A DNA stretch of 64,000 bases from Mesotaenium endlicherianum (GCA_009602735.1 WELA01011368.1:241758-305757), one strand, 5' to 3'; shown: positions 22,131 to 33,927, numbered from the stretch's first letter. Notes: generated by a model not told the origin, from the sequence alone. Translations and numbers: made by a program.

Positions 22131-23069
22131 GCACACCATACTTAAATTACAAGGTATAACTTGGAGCTATCGGCGCTCACCAGTAGCGCTAGCAAGCCCC
22201 TTCCACGAGAGTACTTACGTCGTGGAGACTCCTAGCGGTTTCCGCCCCCGCGGGTGGCTCCACCCGCCCCTAGCTTCTAACCCGTAGAAGAAAGGGTTAG
22301 CTTTGTATGTAGACAAGCTGGGGCAAGGTGATAACGCCTAAGATAAGAGCAACCAAACCTATTGTGATGAGCAAAACTAATAATGGTAAGCTATGTTATG
22401 GCCGTGAGGAACAATGTCGTGTTCGCGACTAATTGTAAGTTGTGGCATGCACTACGAGCAATCTACACATAGAAGTGAGTAAAGCAAGAGTGCATAATCA
22501 CACATCATGAGCATTTAGTCACTTCACATGGAAAAGAATCATCTAACTCATAAAAACGAACATACAAAGCTAACACCATTATGGTGTTAGCTTGCGGCCT
22601 AAGTAGCATGCCCTCTCCTATACCCAAACACTAATCGAACAAAACGTAAGTCTAACTACATCAATTGACGCGTCATTGCGTCACTACTTACACAAATCCA
22701 AAAACATACAAAGAAAATCCACCAAAGGTCGACCAAACGGGTGCGACCTATCTCCAAGTGACGTGACACCCCCTCTCATCCCTTACTCTCCCTATCGCCT
22801 AGCAATCTTGGGGGCATACTCGTCGGGATTGCGTATGGTATGTGACAACCTAGCTATGAACTGTAGGGGATCCCACTAAGTACCCGCGTCAACCCTTCAG
22901 GCAAGCAAACTTGAGGGTCGACCTTCAATGTGGGAGCGGCAACGCCACACATGGAGGGAAGAAGTATACGCTTGATCTAGAGGGAGCCTCACACCTGCTT
23001 ACCAGCAGATCCTCGTGAGCAGATCATGGGTCCTAGTGTTCACCACTACTGCCCACAGAATAGACCATC
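22131..23069. other. Unassigned sequence with strong hairpins, insertion site of B1
   Basis: No coding frame was recognised. There are several inverted repeats, the best being 22567-22593 (13 bp perfect arms AAGCTAACACCAT / ATGGTGTTAGCTT around one base) and one near 22275-22300 (CTAACCC...GGGTTAG). It may be 5' LTR or leader of family M. The right end, CTCAC at 23070-23074, is the target-site duplication of the next element. Confidence 0.5.
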
Positions 23070-23074
23070 CTCAC

Positions 23075-23795
23075 TGAAATGAATCGACTTACCAATTAAG
23101 CGATTAACAATTAATAAAGATCTTTATATCAGCAAGTAATCTTGATGGCAATTTCCGTTAACTGGTTAAACGGCGAAGGACAATACACTAGCAGTGAATA
23201 ATACTCGTAAGTCAAATGCGAGTAAACTAGCATCAATAATGCAAATCAGTAAACTCATACATAAGCAAGGTTAGAAGACAGTGCGTATCAATGGCTTCTC
23301 GCCTTGGATTCAGATCTCTCTCAGTAAGCTGTACAGGAGAGTTGGCCTCGTTTCCAAATGCCGAACTCGAGAGCAATGCCTAGCGTATGTACATGGAATG
23401 AGTTTACTGTTCAACGGTGAGTGCGATGGCACCGCCTACCCGAGAGTTAACCACGTTGGTAGGACCTCGGTTAACCAAATCCACCGCCATCTCCCGTCAT
23501 CCCGAATAGCCATCCATCATAGGGATGTCATCTGGCCATTCATCTAGCATATCGTACTTAGGTGTAAGTCAAGGCAGTTCGCTGCTATCGAGTACGGAAG
23601 TCAGCTGGCTGTCAAAGAATGGGTCAGCAAGCTGACTTATATGGACTTCAGCCTGCTGCTTCCGGCTGAGTCATTAAACTGATAATTATGTAAAGTCCAG
23701 CAGACTGACTATTAACTTAAAGTTCAGCAGGCTGAACTTGATTAACTATTATATTAAAATGAATATTATATCCACTAATATACTGATTCATTACA
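23075..23795 (-). repeat. 3' LTR of B1
   Basis: Plus-strand reading TGAAATGAATCG...GATTCATTACA. It differs from the 5' LTR at roughly 15 of 721 positions. Confidence 0.95.
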
Positions 23796-23830
23796 ATCCC
23801 TCCAACTTAACTTGTTGTCGCCTCGACAAC
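23796..23830 (-). promoter_or_regulatory. Polypurine tract and adjoining hairpin of B1
   Basis: On the minus strand AAGTTGGAGGGAT precedes the LTR. Next to it, 23814-23830 is a perfect 7 bp inverted repeat with a three-base loop (GTTGTCG-CCT-CGACAAC). Tract and hairpin are both present at the same place in B2. Confidence 0.75.
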
Positions 23831-23908
23831 ATTAAACTGCAGAAATTTTAAATAAGGGAACTGAACCTGACCAGCCTCCCTTACTGACTGCCTCTTCAGC
23901 GTGTCACC

Positions 23909-25594
23909 TTAAGGGGTTGTTCCTGGGGCTTCAGGATCAGGAGACGGAGATCTGGACCTAGATCTGGACAGCCCTCTAGGTCTGTCAGCTGGCCTTCTAA
24001 AGAACCCTGTTTGCTCTAAAGTTGGCCCTCGAGGAGAACGGAGGATGGTGGCCTGCTCTTCAACCACTTGGGTGTTGATTCCCACATAGACAGGCATTCC
24101 AGTAGGATGCTGAAATACATTGGCTAGAGGTACATGCCCCTGAGCGGAGGGGGAGGCTGGCATACCTCTGGCCCACCCGCGTGTCCCTCTTCTGGCACCC
24201 CTGTCCTCTGGGGATTTCTGCCTGTGTCTGCTGCCCAGTACAGTCAGATCAGCTTCTTCCCCTGCTTGGGCAGGTGGGCTGGGGGAGCGAGCGCGGGGTC
24301 CAGTTGTCGCCATAACGGGGATCACATTCCAAACACCTGATCGTGGTTCTTTAGGAAGCGCCCCTGCCTGTCCCTGGGTATCCTGAGTACCTGCTGCTGA
24401 TGCTTCTCCTCTGCCTTGTTCTTCTTCCTCATCCTCCTCATCCTCCTCCTCGGAGAGAGTAGGGGTCTCGTCCACTAAGTCGTCCTGCTCCCTAGTAGAC
24501 ATGGAGTAGTCTACCGACCTCCCTTTCTTAGGGCGCGCTGGAGGTTGCTTGGCCTTCAGCCTACTGATATCTATCCGGCCTGCATTCTTTGCCCATTTGA
24601 CAAAGGCATGCTTTCCCTTAGAGAAGTACTCTCTTCCCCTCCTCCTATGTTCCTTGGTCTCTGCATTCATATTGCTCAGGCATCCATTCAGCCTGGGGTC
24701 CCAAGGGGCAATGTGAGGTGGTAGGATGAGATAGCCGTCTAGGCCATAGTGGAAGTCATCCGGTTGGGCTCGGTCACACTCCTGCTTCTTATTTGTGACG
24801 GTCATCCACCTCCAGTCTGTTGGCTGCTGGTAGTACTGGGGTCCGTGCTCAGCCTTCCTCAGTTTACACGGGAACCAGTGGGGAGAGAACATCTGCTGTC
24901 CTGCTTCCCTGGCCAAGTACTCCCAGCTCCTTCTCTCAACTTCATTGTAAGCTGGCAGGAGTGTGAGGTAGAATACCGTATCCTTAAAGCTATCGGGCCG
25001 CATGCTCACCATCCGGATGAGTCTCTGATCTCCCACTATTCCCGGTATGGGGACCGGCTTGTCCTCTGAATCATCTGCGAGATACCGGGCCTGCTCTGCT
25101 GTATAGCCCACCATCTTAGCATAATCTTCGTAAAGGACCACGCCGGTGTGTGTCTCGATGTACCTGTCCAGTGCTGTAGCTCCTTCCTTCTGTAGCAGTG
25201 TTGTCTGTTCCAGCCTGTTGATCTCCTGGGCTGCCAGCAATGCTTCCTTCAGGTTATCGAAGTTTTGGCCACCCACCACAGTATACCTGTAAGTGGCCAA
25301 GCTCTTCTGTCTGTCCGCTTCAATCTTTTTTCTTTTCTCCTCTTCTGCCGCTGCCGCTTCTTCTTGCTGTTTCTTCTGTCTCTCCTCCTCAGCCTTCCTG
25401 AGGTTTTCCGCTTCCTGATCCTTCTTCCTCTGTGCCTCTTCTGCCGCCTCTTGTTGTCTGCGGACCCTTTCTTGTTCTCTCCTGGTGAGGGACGTCGCCG
25501 CCAGCTCCTTCTGGTATTGCTCCATTGTCCTCCTGGCTTCTTCCGCCTTGCGCTTTCTGTCCTCCTTTTGTGTGGTGGGCGCCATCCTGTGCAT
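23909..25594 (-). CDS. B1 ORF3: coiled-coil protein of unknown function
   Basis: An open frame of about 560 residues downstream of pol, in sense. The first ~130 residues are rich in K, R, E and Q and look like a long coiled coil (EEARRTMEQYQKELAAT, then repeats of EEER/KKQQEE type). A conserved core follows with YAKMVGYTAEQARYLAD, SFKDTVFY, RRSWEYLAREAG, PTDWRWMTV, LPPHIAPWDPRLNG and FSKGKHAFVKWAK. Then come a nuclear-signal-like patch (RPKKGRSVDYS), a highly acidic run (SEEEDEEDEEEE) and an arginine/serine-rich tail (RSRSRSPSPDPE). The position is that of an env-like gene, but no signal peptide or membrane segment is visible. I do not recognise the core. Related frames are at 44364-45875 and 14042-15065. 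ATGs at 25594 and 25585 are both possible starts. Confidence 0.75.
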   Translation of the reverse strand: MHRMAPTTQKEDRKRKAEEARRTMEQYQKELAATSLTRREQERVRRQQEAAEEAQRKKDQEAENLRKAEEERQKKQQEEAAAAEEEKRKKIEADRQKSLATYRYTVVGGQNFDNLKEALLAAQEINRLEQTTLLQKEGATALDRYIETHTGVVLYEDYAKMVGYTAEQARYLADDSEDKPVPIPGIVGDQRLIRMVSMRPDSFKDTVFYLTLLPAYNEVERRSWEYLAREAGQQMFSPHWFPCKLRKAEHGPQYYQQPTDWRWMTVTNKKQECDRAQPDDFHYGLDGYLILPPHIAPWDPRLNGCLSNMNAETKEHRRRGREYFSKGKHAFVKWAKNAGRIDISRLKAKQPPARPKKGRSVDYSMSTREQDDLVDETPTLSEEEDEEDEEEEQGRGEASAAGTQDTQGQAGALPKEPRSGVWNVIPVMATTGPRARSPSPPAQAGEEADLTVLGSRHRQKSPEDRGARRGTRGWARGMPASPSAQGHVPLANVFQHPTGMPVYVGINTQVVEEQATILRSPRGPTLEQTGFFRRPADRPRGLSRSRSRSPSPDPEAPGTTP

Positions 25595-25913
25595 GTAACC
25601 AGGGCACAAGTTAGTAGGGTATGGACCTTTGTCATAGGGATCGCAAGAAGTATGTTAGTATTAGTATAGTGGATTCAATGCTGTTTACCTTACAGGATGA
25701 TTGCTAAACGTTGACGTAGTTGCGATGCGCTAAACATAAACGTCTGATTCTGTTGTAAGGTGAGTTAAGTGATGTAGTGTTGTGCGAGGCCCTTTTTCCT
25801 TCAGCTCATGGTGCTTCATGTGGGCCAGGCTGTCCCCTCTGTCATTATGCTGACACTTAGGATTCACGTAACTGTCCCTTTATCGCTCTCGCGCACCAAC
25901 TGTCATATATTTT

Positions 25914-25926
25914 CCCCTCCAACTTA
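25914..25926 (-). promoter_or_regulatory. Second polypurine-tract-like motif, between pol and ORF3 of B1
   Basis: Minus strand TAAGTTGGAGGGG, nearly the same as the tract before the 3' LTR (AAGTTGGAGGGAT). It lies in the pol-ORF3 spacer, so ORF3 is bracketed by two such motifs. Confidence 0.65.
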
Positions 25927-25975
25927 AATGGAGACAGGACCGCCTGTCACCTTCCCGTGTCAACTGAAATGACAG

Positions 25976-28900
25976 TTATGAAGGGATTCCAGCGGCCCGA
26001 AGGTGGAACCGTTTCAACGCCCCTTTGGCATTGGTCAAGTGGTCCTTAAATTCCCAAGTGTCCCCAGAGGCATTGTAACCCTTCCATCGAATGAGGTATT
26101 TCATGACATATTTAGACGATCGACGGACCGAGCGAGTGTCTAAAATCTCATCGACCTCATATTCCTCAGGGTCACCGTCCCGGACAGCGGGGACCGGTCC
26201 CGGTTGGACAGGTAACCGACCTGTGAACAGTGTATCACCTCTGATGTATGGTTCCAGGAAGGGGACATTAATGACAGGGTGACCCTTGTATTCAGCTGAC
26301 ATGTTCAGTTTGTAAGCATTTTGACCGATACGACGTACCACCGAATATGGACCGACCCAAACAGGGCCAAGCTTTTTCTTGACCACACCAGGGAGGTACA
26401 GGTGCTGAGAATGCAGTTTGACTAAATCCCCCTTGGAAAATGTCAGTTCCCGACGGTGTTGTTCAGAGTATTTTTGTTGGTTTTCTTGGGCCTTGTGCAG
26501 GTTTCGTTGGACTTCTGACAGGGTGTCAGCAAACTCCTGAGTTAACTGGAGGGAGACCGGGTTGTCAATCCCTTCAGGGCAAGTTAAAGACTCCCCCAGT
26601 ACATCTAAAGGAGACTTAGGAACTCTACCCAGGCTGAGTTCAAAAGGAGTCTTGCCCGTTGACGCGTGCACCGCACTGTTGACCGCAAACTGAATTTGAG
26701 GCAACAGGTCATCCCAATTATCTTGTTTTTGGTTAATATATGCTCTCAGCACCTCCTGCAGAACTCGGTTAGTTCTTTCAGTCTGCCCATCAGTCTGAGG
26801 GTGGTTTGCTGTGCTGAGCAGCTGTTTGACTCCCATTAACCCCATTAAAGCTCTCCAGAACTTAGAGGTGAATTTTGAGTCTCTGTCTGAGATGATATTA
26901 GAAGGGAGCCCATGTTGGCATACTACATGGTTGTAAAACTGTCTCGCTGTTTCGAGTGCAGTGACCTTGACAGTTGTGGGGATGAAAATGACCATTTTTG
27001 TCAGTTTATCCACGACTACCAGTATCGAATCATGCCCATTAGCAGTTCGTGGCAGTGTGACCACCCAGTCCATGGATATAGTTTCCCAGCGTCCAGCTGG
27101 GATGGGTAGTGGTTGCAAGAGACCTCCGGGTGGTGTGTGCCGAGACTTTTTTCTCTGACACTGGTCATAGGACTTGACATATTTCAAGACCTCCCGGGGT
27201 AACCCCTCCCAATGATAATGTTTTGCAAGTTTGCCAACAGTTTTGGCTTGCCCCAAATNTTGCCCCAAATGTCCACCCGAGAGACTGTCATGAGCTTGAC
27301 TCAGTAAGAGAGACCTTATTTTCAAGTTATTAAGAATGACCAGCTTCAGCCTGCCTGAAGTGGTTTCAGACACCCAGACCCCCCCCTTGAGCTTATACCT
27401 GAGTGCAGTAGCACGACACACACCAGTAGTGGGGCTGGGCTCAAATGTTGGGTCAGAAAGGTAGGCTTTCCTAAGTTGTTCAAGGAAGGACTTTTTCACC
27501 TTTAGTGAAGTGAGTGCACACAGGACTTTATCTACAGCATGCTGACTAAAGTTCTTTTCTTGCAAGTCAGGTCTTCTAGAGAGTGCNGTCTAGACAGTGC
27601 ATCAGCAGGATTCAACTTCCATGGTTTGTAGTCGATCTGGACTTGGAATTGCTCCAGCATCTGGCTCCAGCGGTTCTCCCTCCTCGACAGCTTTGACTTC
27701 TTCTGAACGTGAGTCAGAGCTAGATGATCTGTAATCACCTTAAAAGCTTTACCATGTAAGTATGCTCTCCACTGTTTGAGTACATGAACGATAGCTAGCA
27801 GCTCTTTATCAGGCACTGAGTAATTAATCTCCGCTGGATTAAATTTCATAGACTCATACAACACAGGATGCCACTCCTGCCGTAACTTACCATCCTTTGT
27901 GGTTTTGTCAGCAGGCTGCAACAAAATAGCACCCATGGCAAAGTCAGAGGCATCAGTAACCACCTGCACCGGTTTGCTGGGGTCATACACGGCTAGCACT
28001 GGGGCAGAAGAAAGGGCATCTTTAAGGGTCTGGAAGGCAGCCAGCTGCTCTTCCCCCACACATACCCTAGGTCTTTCTTAGTAAGGTCAGTCAGTTTACT
28101 GGCTTTTGTGGAATAATTCTCAATAAATCTCCTATAGTAATTAGCCAACCCGAGGAAGGATCTAACTTCAGAGACAGACTGTGGTACTGGCCAGTCCCTT
28201 ATAGTCTGGACTTTCTTATAATCCACGCTGATGCCCTCTTTACTGACAATGTTGCCTAAGAATTCAATACTGTCTCTAAAGAAATCACACTTGCTCATTT
28301 TAGCATATAAGTGATTCGTTCTCAGAGTGTCCAGGACTGTCTTTAAGTGTTCAGCGTGCTGAGCTTCATCTTTAGAGAAAATTAAAATATCATCCAGGAA
28401 AACTTGCACAAACTTATCCAAATAAGGTCTGAAAATGTCATTCATAGCACCCATAAAGGTAGCAGGAGCATTAGTCAGTCCAAATGGCATCACGTTGAAC
28501 TCATAGTGTCCATAACGTGTGCGGAAAGCAGTCTTGTGTTCATCCCCCTCAGCAATTCTGATTTGATGATAACCACTCTTGAGATCTATCTTACTGAACA
28601 CCTTAGCGCCAGACAGGGTATCAAGCAAGTCCTCGATTCTGGGTAAAGCATACTTGTTCTTTACTGTAATTCTGTTCAGGGCTCTGTAATCCACACACAT
28701 CCGCATACTGCCATCCTTTTTCTTAACAAATAGGATAGGTGCGCCGTACGGTGATTTACTGGGAGAAATGTAACCATTTTCCTCCAGCTCTGCAATCTGT
28801 GTTTTCAACTCCTCGCTCTCCAAATAAGACAAGCCATAAGTGCGTTGCCAGGGTGGCTGGCTACCAGGTAATAGATCAATCCTATGATCTACTTCCCTTT

Positions 28901-29717
28901 TAGGGGGTAGTCCTGGAGGCATGTTAAACACATCAGTGTACTGAGCAACAATTTTTGCAGCAGTAGGGTGCTCCGGAGGGCTTACCTTTTTCTCAACCAC
29001 TTCTTCAGGTTGAGGAGGTACCTCTCTTAGCAGCAGACAGAACATTCTGTCTTCCTTCTGGTTCCAGCTTTTGACGAACTCCATTGCATTCAGCAACTTG
29101 CATCCTTCTGGAAGCCTCTTCTTTTCCTTCATTTGCCATCCACACAGGACAAGAGGAAGAGCACTGGTGGGTGCCAAGTCAGTCTGCCCATCACTGGCTC
29201 CTCTCACTTTAACTGTACCTCTGCTCCAACACACTTCAGCTTGATGTCTATTAAGCCAGGACCTGCCTAGCACGAGATCATAAAAGCCAGTGTTGAGTAC
29301 CTCAAATGTAAGCGTTTCAGTTAGAACTGCAATGCCAGAACCTAACTGGACCTCAATAGGCTTGGTTATAACTCCTCCCGGGATACTTGAGGCATCTCCA
29401 AGGAATATTTTTCTATTCCCTTGGGTGACAGTAGGCAGCCTTAGCCGCTTAACTAAGTCCTTGTGAATAAAAGTATGTGACGCCCCTCCGTCAACAAATG
29501 CCCTCACCTTCCTACCTGCAATCATGCAATGCAGTAGGATAGGGGGGACTGTCTTTTCCTGACTTTCGCATTGTTCTCCTGACGTAGCAAAGAAATGTTG
29601 GACATCAGGTGGAACAAGAGCATCCAGAGTGTGCACTCTCTGGACGTCTATATTACTGATGGTCTCCTTTATCTGTTTGTCAGGCATGCATAGTGAATCC
29701 AGTTCAGCAGGACCCAT
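25976..29717 (-). pseudogene. B1 Pol: protease, reverse transcriptase, RNase H, integrase, chromodomain
   Basis: All Pol domains are readable in Ty3/gypsy order: protease ([16 protein letters not shown]), reverse transcriptase ([40 protein letters not shown]), RNase H ([30 protein letters not shown]), integrase (CQRKKSRHTPPGG, MDWVVTLPRTANGHDSI, DRDSKFTSKFW, HPQTDGQTERTNR) and a chromodomain (EEYEVDEILDTRSVRRSS, LIRWKGY, DTWE). Gag ends about 70 bases before the first Pol methionine, so a recoding or reinitiation step like that of other gypsy elements is expected. Almost whole, with perhaps two breaks. Confidence 0.9.
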
Positions 29718-29785
29718 AATACCTGCTACGAGGGCAGCTAGTGACGACTCACTATCTCTAGCATCCTCACAGTCAGTAGACTGGA

Positions 29786-31264
29786 TTACTGACTGTTGCT
29801 GTCTTTTAAAGGCTGGTCTTTTCTCTCGACCTTAGGCAGGTGCTTGACCGGACACTGTTCTCTGTAGTGGCCTTTCTGCTGACAATGGTAGCAAGTAGAT
29901 TTTGCTGAGGCTGGTCTCGGCTTAGTCCTACCACCACCCCTTCCATAGCCACCTCGAGAGGGACCACCTCTACCTCTAGACTGAATAGCATTGTACTCAT
30001 ACTCATATTCATCACCCTGATTATCCTCAGCCTGGTCTCCTTCAACTGCATTGTAGGAACCGTGGGGCTTTTTGACAATCTTAGACACCAAAGCGTTACT
30101 CTGGCGCTTGTGATTGAACTGCTGCTGATCCCAGGCGTCAGCATCCTGGATCAAGTCAGCCAGTTTCTCATACTTTTTCTCAGCAAAATGACCAGAGACC
30201 TCGGATTTCAAGCCATACCTGAAGTATGCTATCCTATACCGTTCTGGCAAATCAGGCTGCTTCATCATGTTCTCTTGGAACTTTTGAGCAAACTCAGCAA
30301 CTGAAGTGGTCTGCTTCAGTGTCAGGGAGATCATCGCATAGATAGCTTTCTCCTGCTGGTTGATGACATCAAACTTCTCATGCAACTTCTCGACAAACTC
30401 TACCCACGTAGGGTCACCGAGTTGCCGAGCCTTACGCTCTTCCTTCCAGTAAAGCCACCAGTCTGCGGCACTGCCTTTCAGTAGCGCACCGGTGTGCCTG
30501 ACCTTCTCGTAATCTTGCAGTTCTGGGTAGTTCTCCAGCCACTGCTCAACATCCGCGAGAAACTTGATCAGGTAATATTTTCTGTTTCCCTCAGGATCAT
30601 AGTCCTGGGGAGGTTTCGGCTTGGGCTTACTAGGCCCTCGGCCACCACCACTAGTGGTGTGAGACCCCAGTTGGTCTCTGTCCCGGAGTAGGGACATTAT
30701 GATTCTTTTGTCCTCCTGCTGGGACTGATACATGGTCGCCATTTGCGACTGCATCTGAACGAACAATGCTCCCAAGTCTACATTTTGGGGTGGTAGATTA
30801 GCAAATGCAGCAGCAGCATTGGCATCTACTCGCTGAGTAGTGTCCTCAACAATCCCTCTTGCTCCTGCAGCAGCAATTCCTGCCGCATTCAGCCGGTCAC
30901 GTATTTGACCTAGGGGTACATTGAGTTGTACGGCAGGAGGTGGGTTCAGAACATTGGCCCTTGATGCCATAAGTTCTTCAACAGTGCGCTCGTCAGCTGG
31001 CTGTCCTTCCCTCCTTTGTATATCTTCAGCGGCCTTTGCTACTTGTTCAGCTTCTAGTCTGGCTATCTCCTCCTCAGCTTGCTGAGCTGCGACTGAGGCA
31101 ATAGCAGCTGCCTCATCTGCAGCCTCCCTAGCTGCAGTATCCGCTACTGCTTCCGAATAGGTACGGTTTCCCGCTACATGGCTTTCCGCCTGGTTTTCGA
31201 CATTCTCGTTATCCTGGTTCTCCATGTCTCGGGAGTTGCTAGTTTGAGACCTTGTCCTTACCAT
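29786..31264 (-). CDS. B1 Gag
   Basis: 492 residues from ATG. The start [20 protein letters not shown] is followed by an alanine/glutamate-rich helical region, a Gag core ([75 protein letters not shown]), an RGG-like stretch ([17 protein letters not shown]) and a CCHC knuckle, [14 protein letters not shown]. It differs from the Gag of B2 at only about two residues over the whole length. Role: particle formation and RNA binding. Confidence 0.93.
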   Translation of the reverse strand: MVRTRSQTSNSRDMENQDNENVENQAESHVAGNRTYSEAVADTAAREAADEAAAIASVAAQQAEEEIARLEAEQVAKAAEDIQRREGQPADERTVEELMASRANVLNPPPAVQLNVPLGQIRDRLNAAGIAAAGARGIVEDTTQRVDANAAAAFANLPPQNVDLGALFVQMQSQMATMYQSQQEDKRIIMSLLRDRDQLGSHTTSGGGRGPSKPKPKPPQDYDPEGNRKYYLIKFLADVEQWLENYPELQDYEKVRHTGALLKGSAADWWLYWKEERKARQLGDPTWVEFVEKLHEKFDVINQQEKAIYAMISLTLKQTTSVAEFAQKFQENMMKQPDLPERYRIAYFRYGLKSEVSGHFAEKKYEKLADLIQDADAWDQQQFNHKRQSNALVSKIVKKPHGSYNAVEGDQAEDNQGDEYEYEYNAIQSRGRGGPSRGGYGRGGGRTKPRPASAKSTCYHCQQKGHYREQCPVKHLPKVERKDQPLKDSNSQ

Positions 31265-31298
31265 ACAAAGAAGACTGTGATAACTGCTCCGATACCAC

Positions 31299-32019
31299 TG
31301 AAATGAATCGACTTACCAAATAGGCGATTAACAATTAATAAAGATCTTTATATCAGCAAGTAATCTTGATGGCAATTTCCGTTAACTGGTTAAACGGCAA
31401 AGGACAATACACTAGCAGTGAATAATACTCGTAAGTCAAATGCGAGTAAACTAGCATCAATAATGCAAATCAGTAAACTCATACATAAGCAAGGTTAGAA
31501 GACAGTGCGTATCAATGGCTTCTCGCCTTGGATTCAGATCACTCTCAGTAAGCTGTACAGGAGAGTTGGCCTCGTTTCCGAATGCCGAACTCGAGAGCAA
31601 TGTTTAGCGTATGTACATGGAATGAGTTTACTGTTCAATGGTCAGTGCGATGGCACCGCCTACCCGGGAGTTAACCACGTTGGTAGGACCTCGGTTAACC
31701 AAATCCACCGCCATCTCCCGTCATCCCGAATAGCCATCCATCATAGGGATGTCATCTGGCCATTCATCTAGCATATCGTACTTAGGTGTAAGTCAAGGCA
31801 GTTCGCTGCTACCGAGTACGGAAGTCAGCTGGCTGTCAAAGAATGGGTCAGCAAGCTGACTTATATGGACTTCAGCCTGCTGCTTCCGGCTGAGTCATTA
31901 AAGTGATAATTATGTAAAGTCCAGCAGACTGACTGTTAACTTAAAGTTCAGCAGGCTGAACTTAATTAACTATTATATTTAAATGAATATTATATCCACT
32001 AATATACTGATTCATTACA
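31299..32019 (-). repeat. 5' LTR of B1
   Basis: 721 bp. The primer site (minus strand TGGTATCGGAGC) adjoins its inner end at about 31285-31297. Confidence 0.95.
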
Positions 32020-33205
32020 CTCACCTACCACTTTAACCCGACTAACCACTAGTCCTATTATTGTCCCTCCACCCGTATGTGCTACTACCAGACACCAAAG
32101 GGACTCGACAAGGACGGGCATGACACAGCAGATGGCAGCAGGCTGAAGTCAACTTAAGTCAGCTTGCTGACACATTATTTTCAGTCAGCTGACTGCCGTA
32201 CTCAATAGCAGTGAATTACCTAGATATGCATCTAAGTGTGATATGCTAGATGAATGGCCAGAGGACACCCTTGGGTGGATGGCAATGCGGGAGAATGGGA
32301 GATGATTGTGGATTAGATTAGCCAAGGTCCTACCGACGTGGTTAACTCTCGGATAGGGGGTGCCATTGTACTTGCCGTTGAACGATATACTCATTCCATG
32401 TACATAGGTTAGATATGCTCTCAAGTTTGGCATTCGAGAACGAGGCCAACTCTCTTGTACTGCTTACTGAGAGGATTGAATCCAAGGCGGGAAGCCATTG
32501 ATACAAATCGTCTTCTTATCTTGCTTATGTATGAATTTTTGATTGCATGACCGATGCTCGTATACTTGCATTTGACTTACGAATATTAGAACGCTAGTTA
32601 TAAAGTCATTTGTTGATTACTAGGTAATAAAAAAATCCCGTAAGATTACCTGTTGACGTAAGATCTTTTTATTAATTGTTAATCGTCTACTAGTAAATCG
32701 ATTAATTTCAATGGTATCGGAGCTGGTGTCACCGTTTTCTTCATTTGGTAAGGACACGGTCTCAAACTAGCAACTCTCAAGAGAATGAGAATAGGGAGAT
32801 TTAAGGTGAAAATAAAGATGTAGAATCTCGCACTTATGCTGAGGTACTCGCAGCTAAAGAGGCTAGATAAGTCGACGAAATGGCGGCGGCCCTTGCTGTC
32901 GTAGCAGCTCAGCAAGCTGAAGAAGATATTATTAGAACAGAGGCCGAACGTTTAGCTAAGGCGGAGGAGGAGGCAGATGCTGAAAAGCGGCATCAGGCTG
33001 ACAACATAACGGTTGAAAAGATGATGGCAGAAAGGGCCAGTCTTTGAAACCAACCTCTTGGTCAAGCTACTATTGTACCTCTCACTCTGTAACAAACCGC
33101 CACGTGGCCGACTGCGGCGCGTGCGATAGGGCGCCAATCGCGACGGACTGCGATTGGAAGTGCCGGTTTGAATTGTATAAGTACAATTGGGACGCGCTCG
33201 TAGTA

Positions 33206-33927
33206 TGAAATGAATCGACTTACCAAATAAGCGATTAACAATTAATAAAGATCTTTATATCAGCAAGTAATCTTTATGGTATTTTCCGTTTAATTGGTTT
33301 AACGGCAAAGGACAACACACTAGCAGTGAATAATACTCGTCAGTCAAATGAGAGTAAACTAGCATCAATAATGCAAATCAGTAAACTCATACATAAGCAA
33401 GGTTAGAAGACAGTGCGTATCAATGGCTTCTCGCCTTGGATTCAGATCTCTCTCAGTAAGCTGTACAAGAGAGTTGGCCTCGTTTCCGAATGCCGAACTC
33501 GAGAGCAATGCCTAGCATATGTACATGGAATGAGTTTACTGTTCAACGGTCAGTGCGATGGCACCGCCTACCCGGGAGTTAACCACGTTGGTAGGACCTC
33601 GGTTAACCAAATCCACCGCCATCTCCCATCATCCCGAATAGCCATCCATCATAGGGATGTCATCTGGCTATTCATCTAGCATATCGCACTTAGATGCATA
33701 TCAAGGCAGTTCGCTGCTACCGAGTACGGAAGTCAGCTTGCTGTCAAAGAATGTGTCAGCAAGCTGACTTATATGGACTTTCAGCCTGCTGCTTTCGACT
33801 GAGTCAGCAAACTGATAATTATGTAAAGTCCAGCAGACTGACTATTAACTAAGGTTCAGCAGGCTGAACTTAATTAACTATTATATTTAAATGAATATTA
33901 TATCCACTAATATACTGATTCATTACA
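33206..33927 (-). repeat. Solo LTR of family B inside the LTR of element T
   Basis: About 722 bp, TGAAATGAATCG...GATTCATTACA on the plus strand, flanked by TAGTA at 33201-33205 and 33928-33932. A lone LTR with target-site duplication is what remains after recombination between the two LTRs of an element. Confidence 0.93.

Larger units (their letters stand above)
23075..32019 (-). mobile_element. Family B copy 1 (B1): Ty3/gypsy chromovirus with a third gene
   Basis: An 8945 bp minus-strand element with 721 bp LTRs (5' LTR 31299-32019, 3' LTR 23075-23795; about 98% identical) and the 5 bp target-site duplication CTCAC at 23070-23074 and 32020-32024. Order: 5' LTR, primer site TGGTATCGGAGC, gag, pol with chromodomain, ORF3, polypurine tract AAGTTGGAGGGAT-like, 3' LTR. 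Gag and ORF3 are open. Pol is nearly whole with perhaps two breaks, and at least part of that may be due to assembly, since single N characters lie inside it. Moderately young. Confidence 0.95.

Noticed and set aside
23909-25594. ORF3 of family B as an envelope gene
   Set aside because: The position fits, but there is no signal peptide, transmembrane segment or cleavage site. The protein is charged with a coiled coil and RS-like tail.
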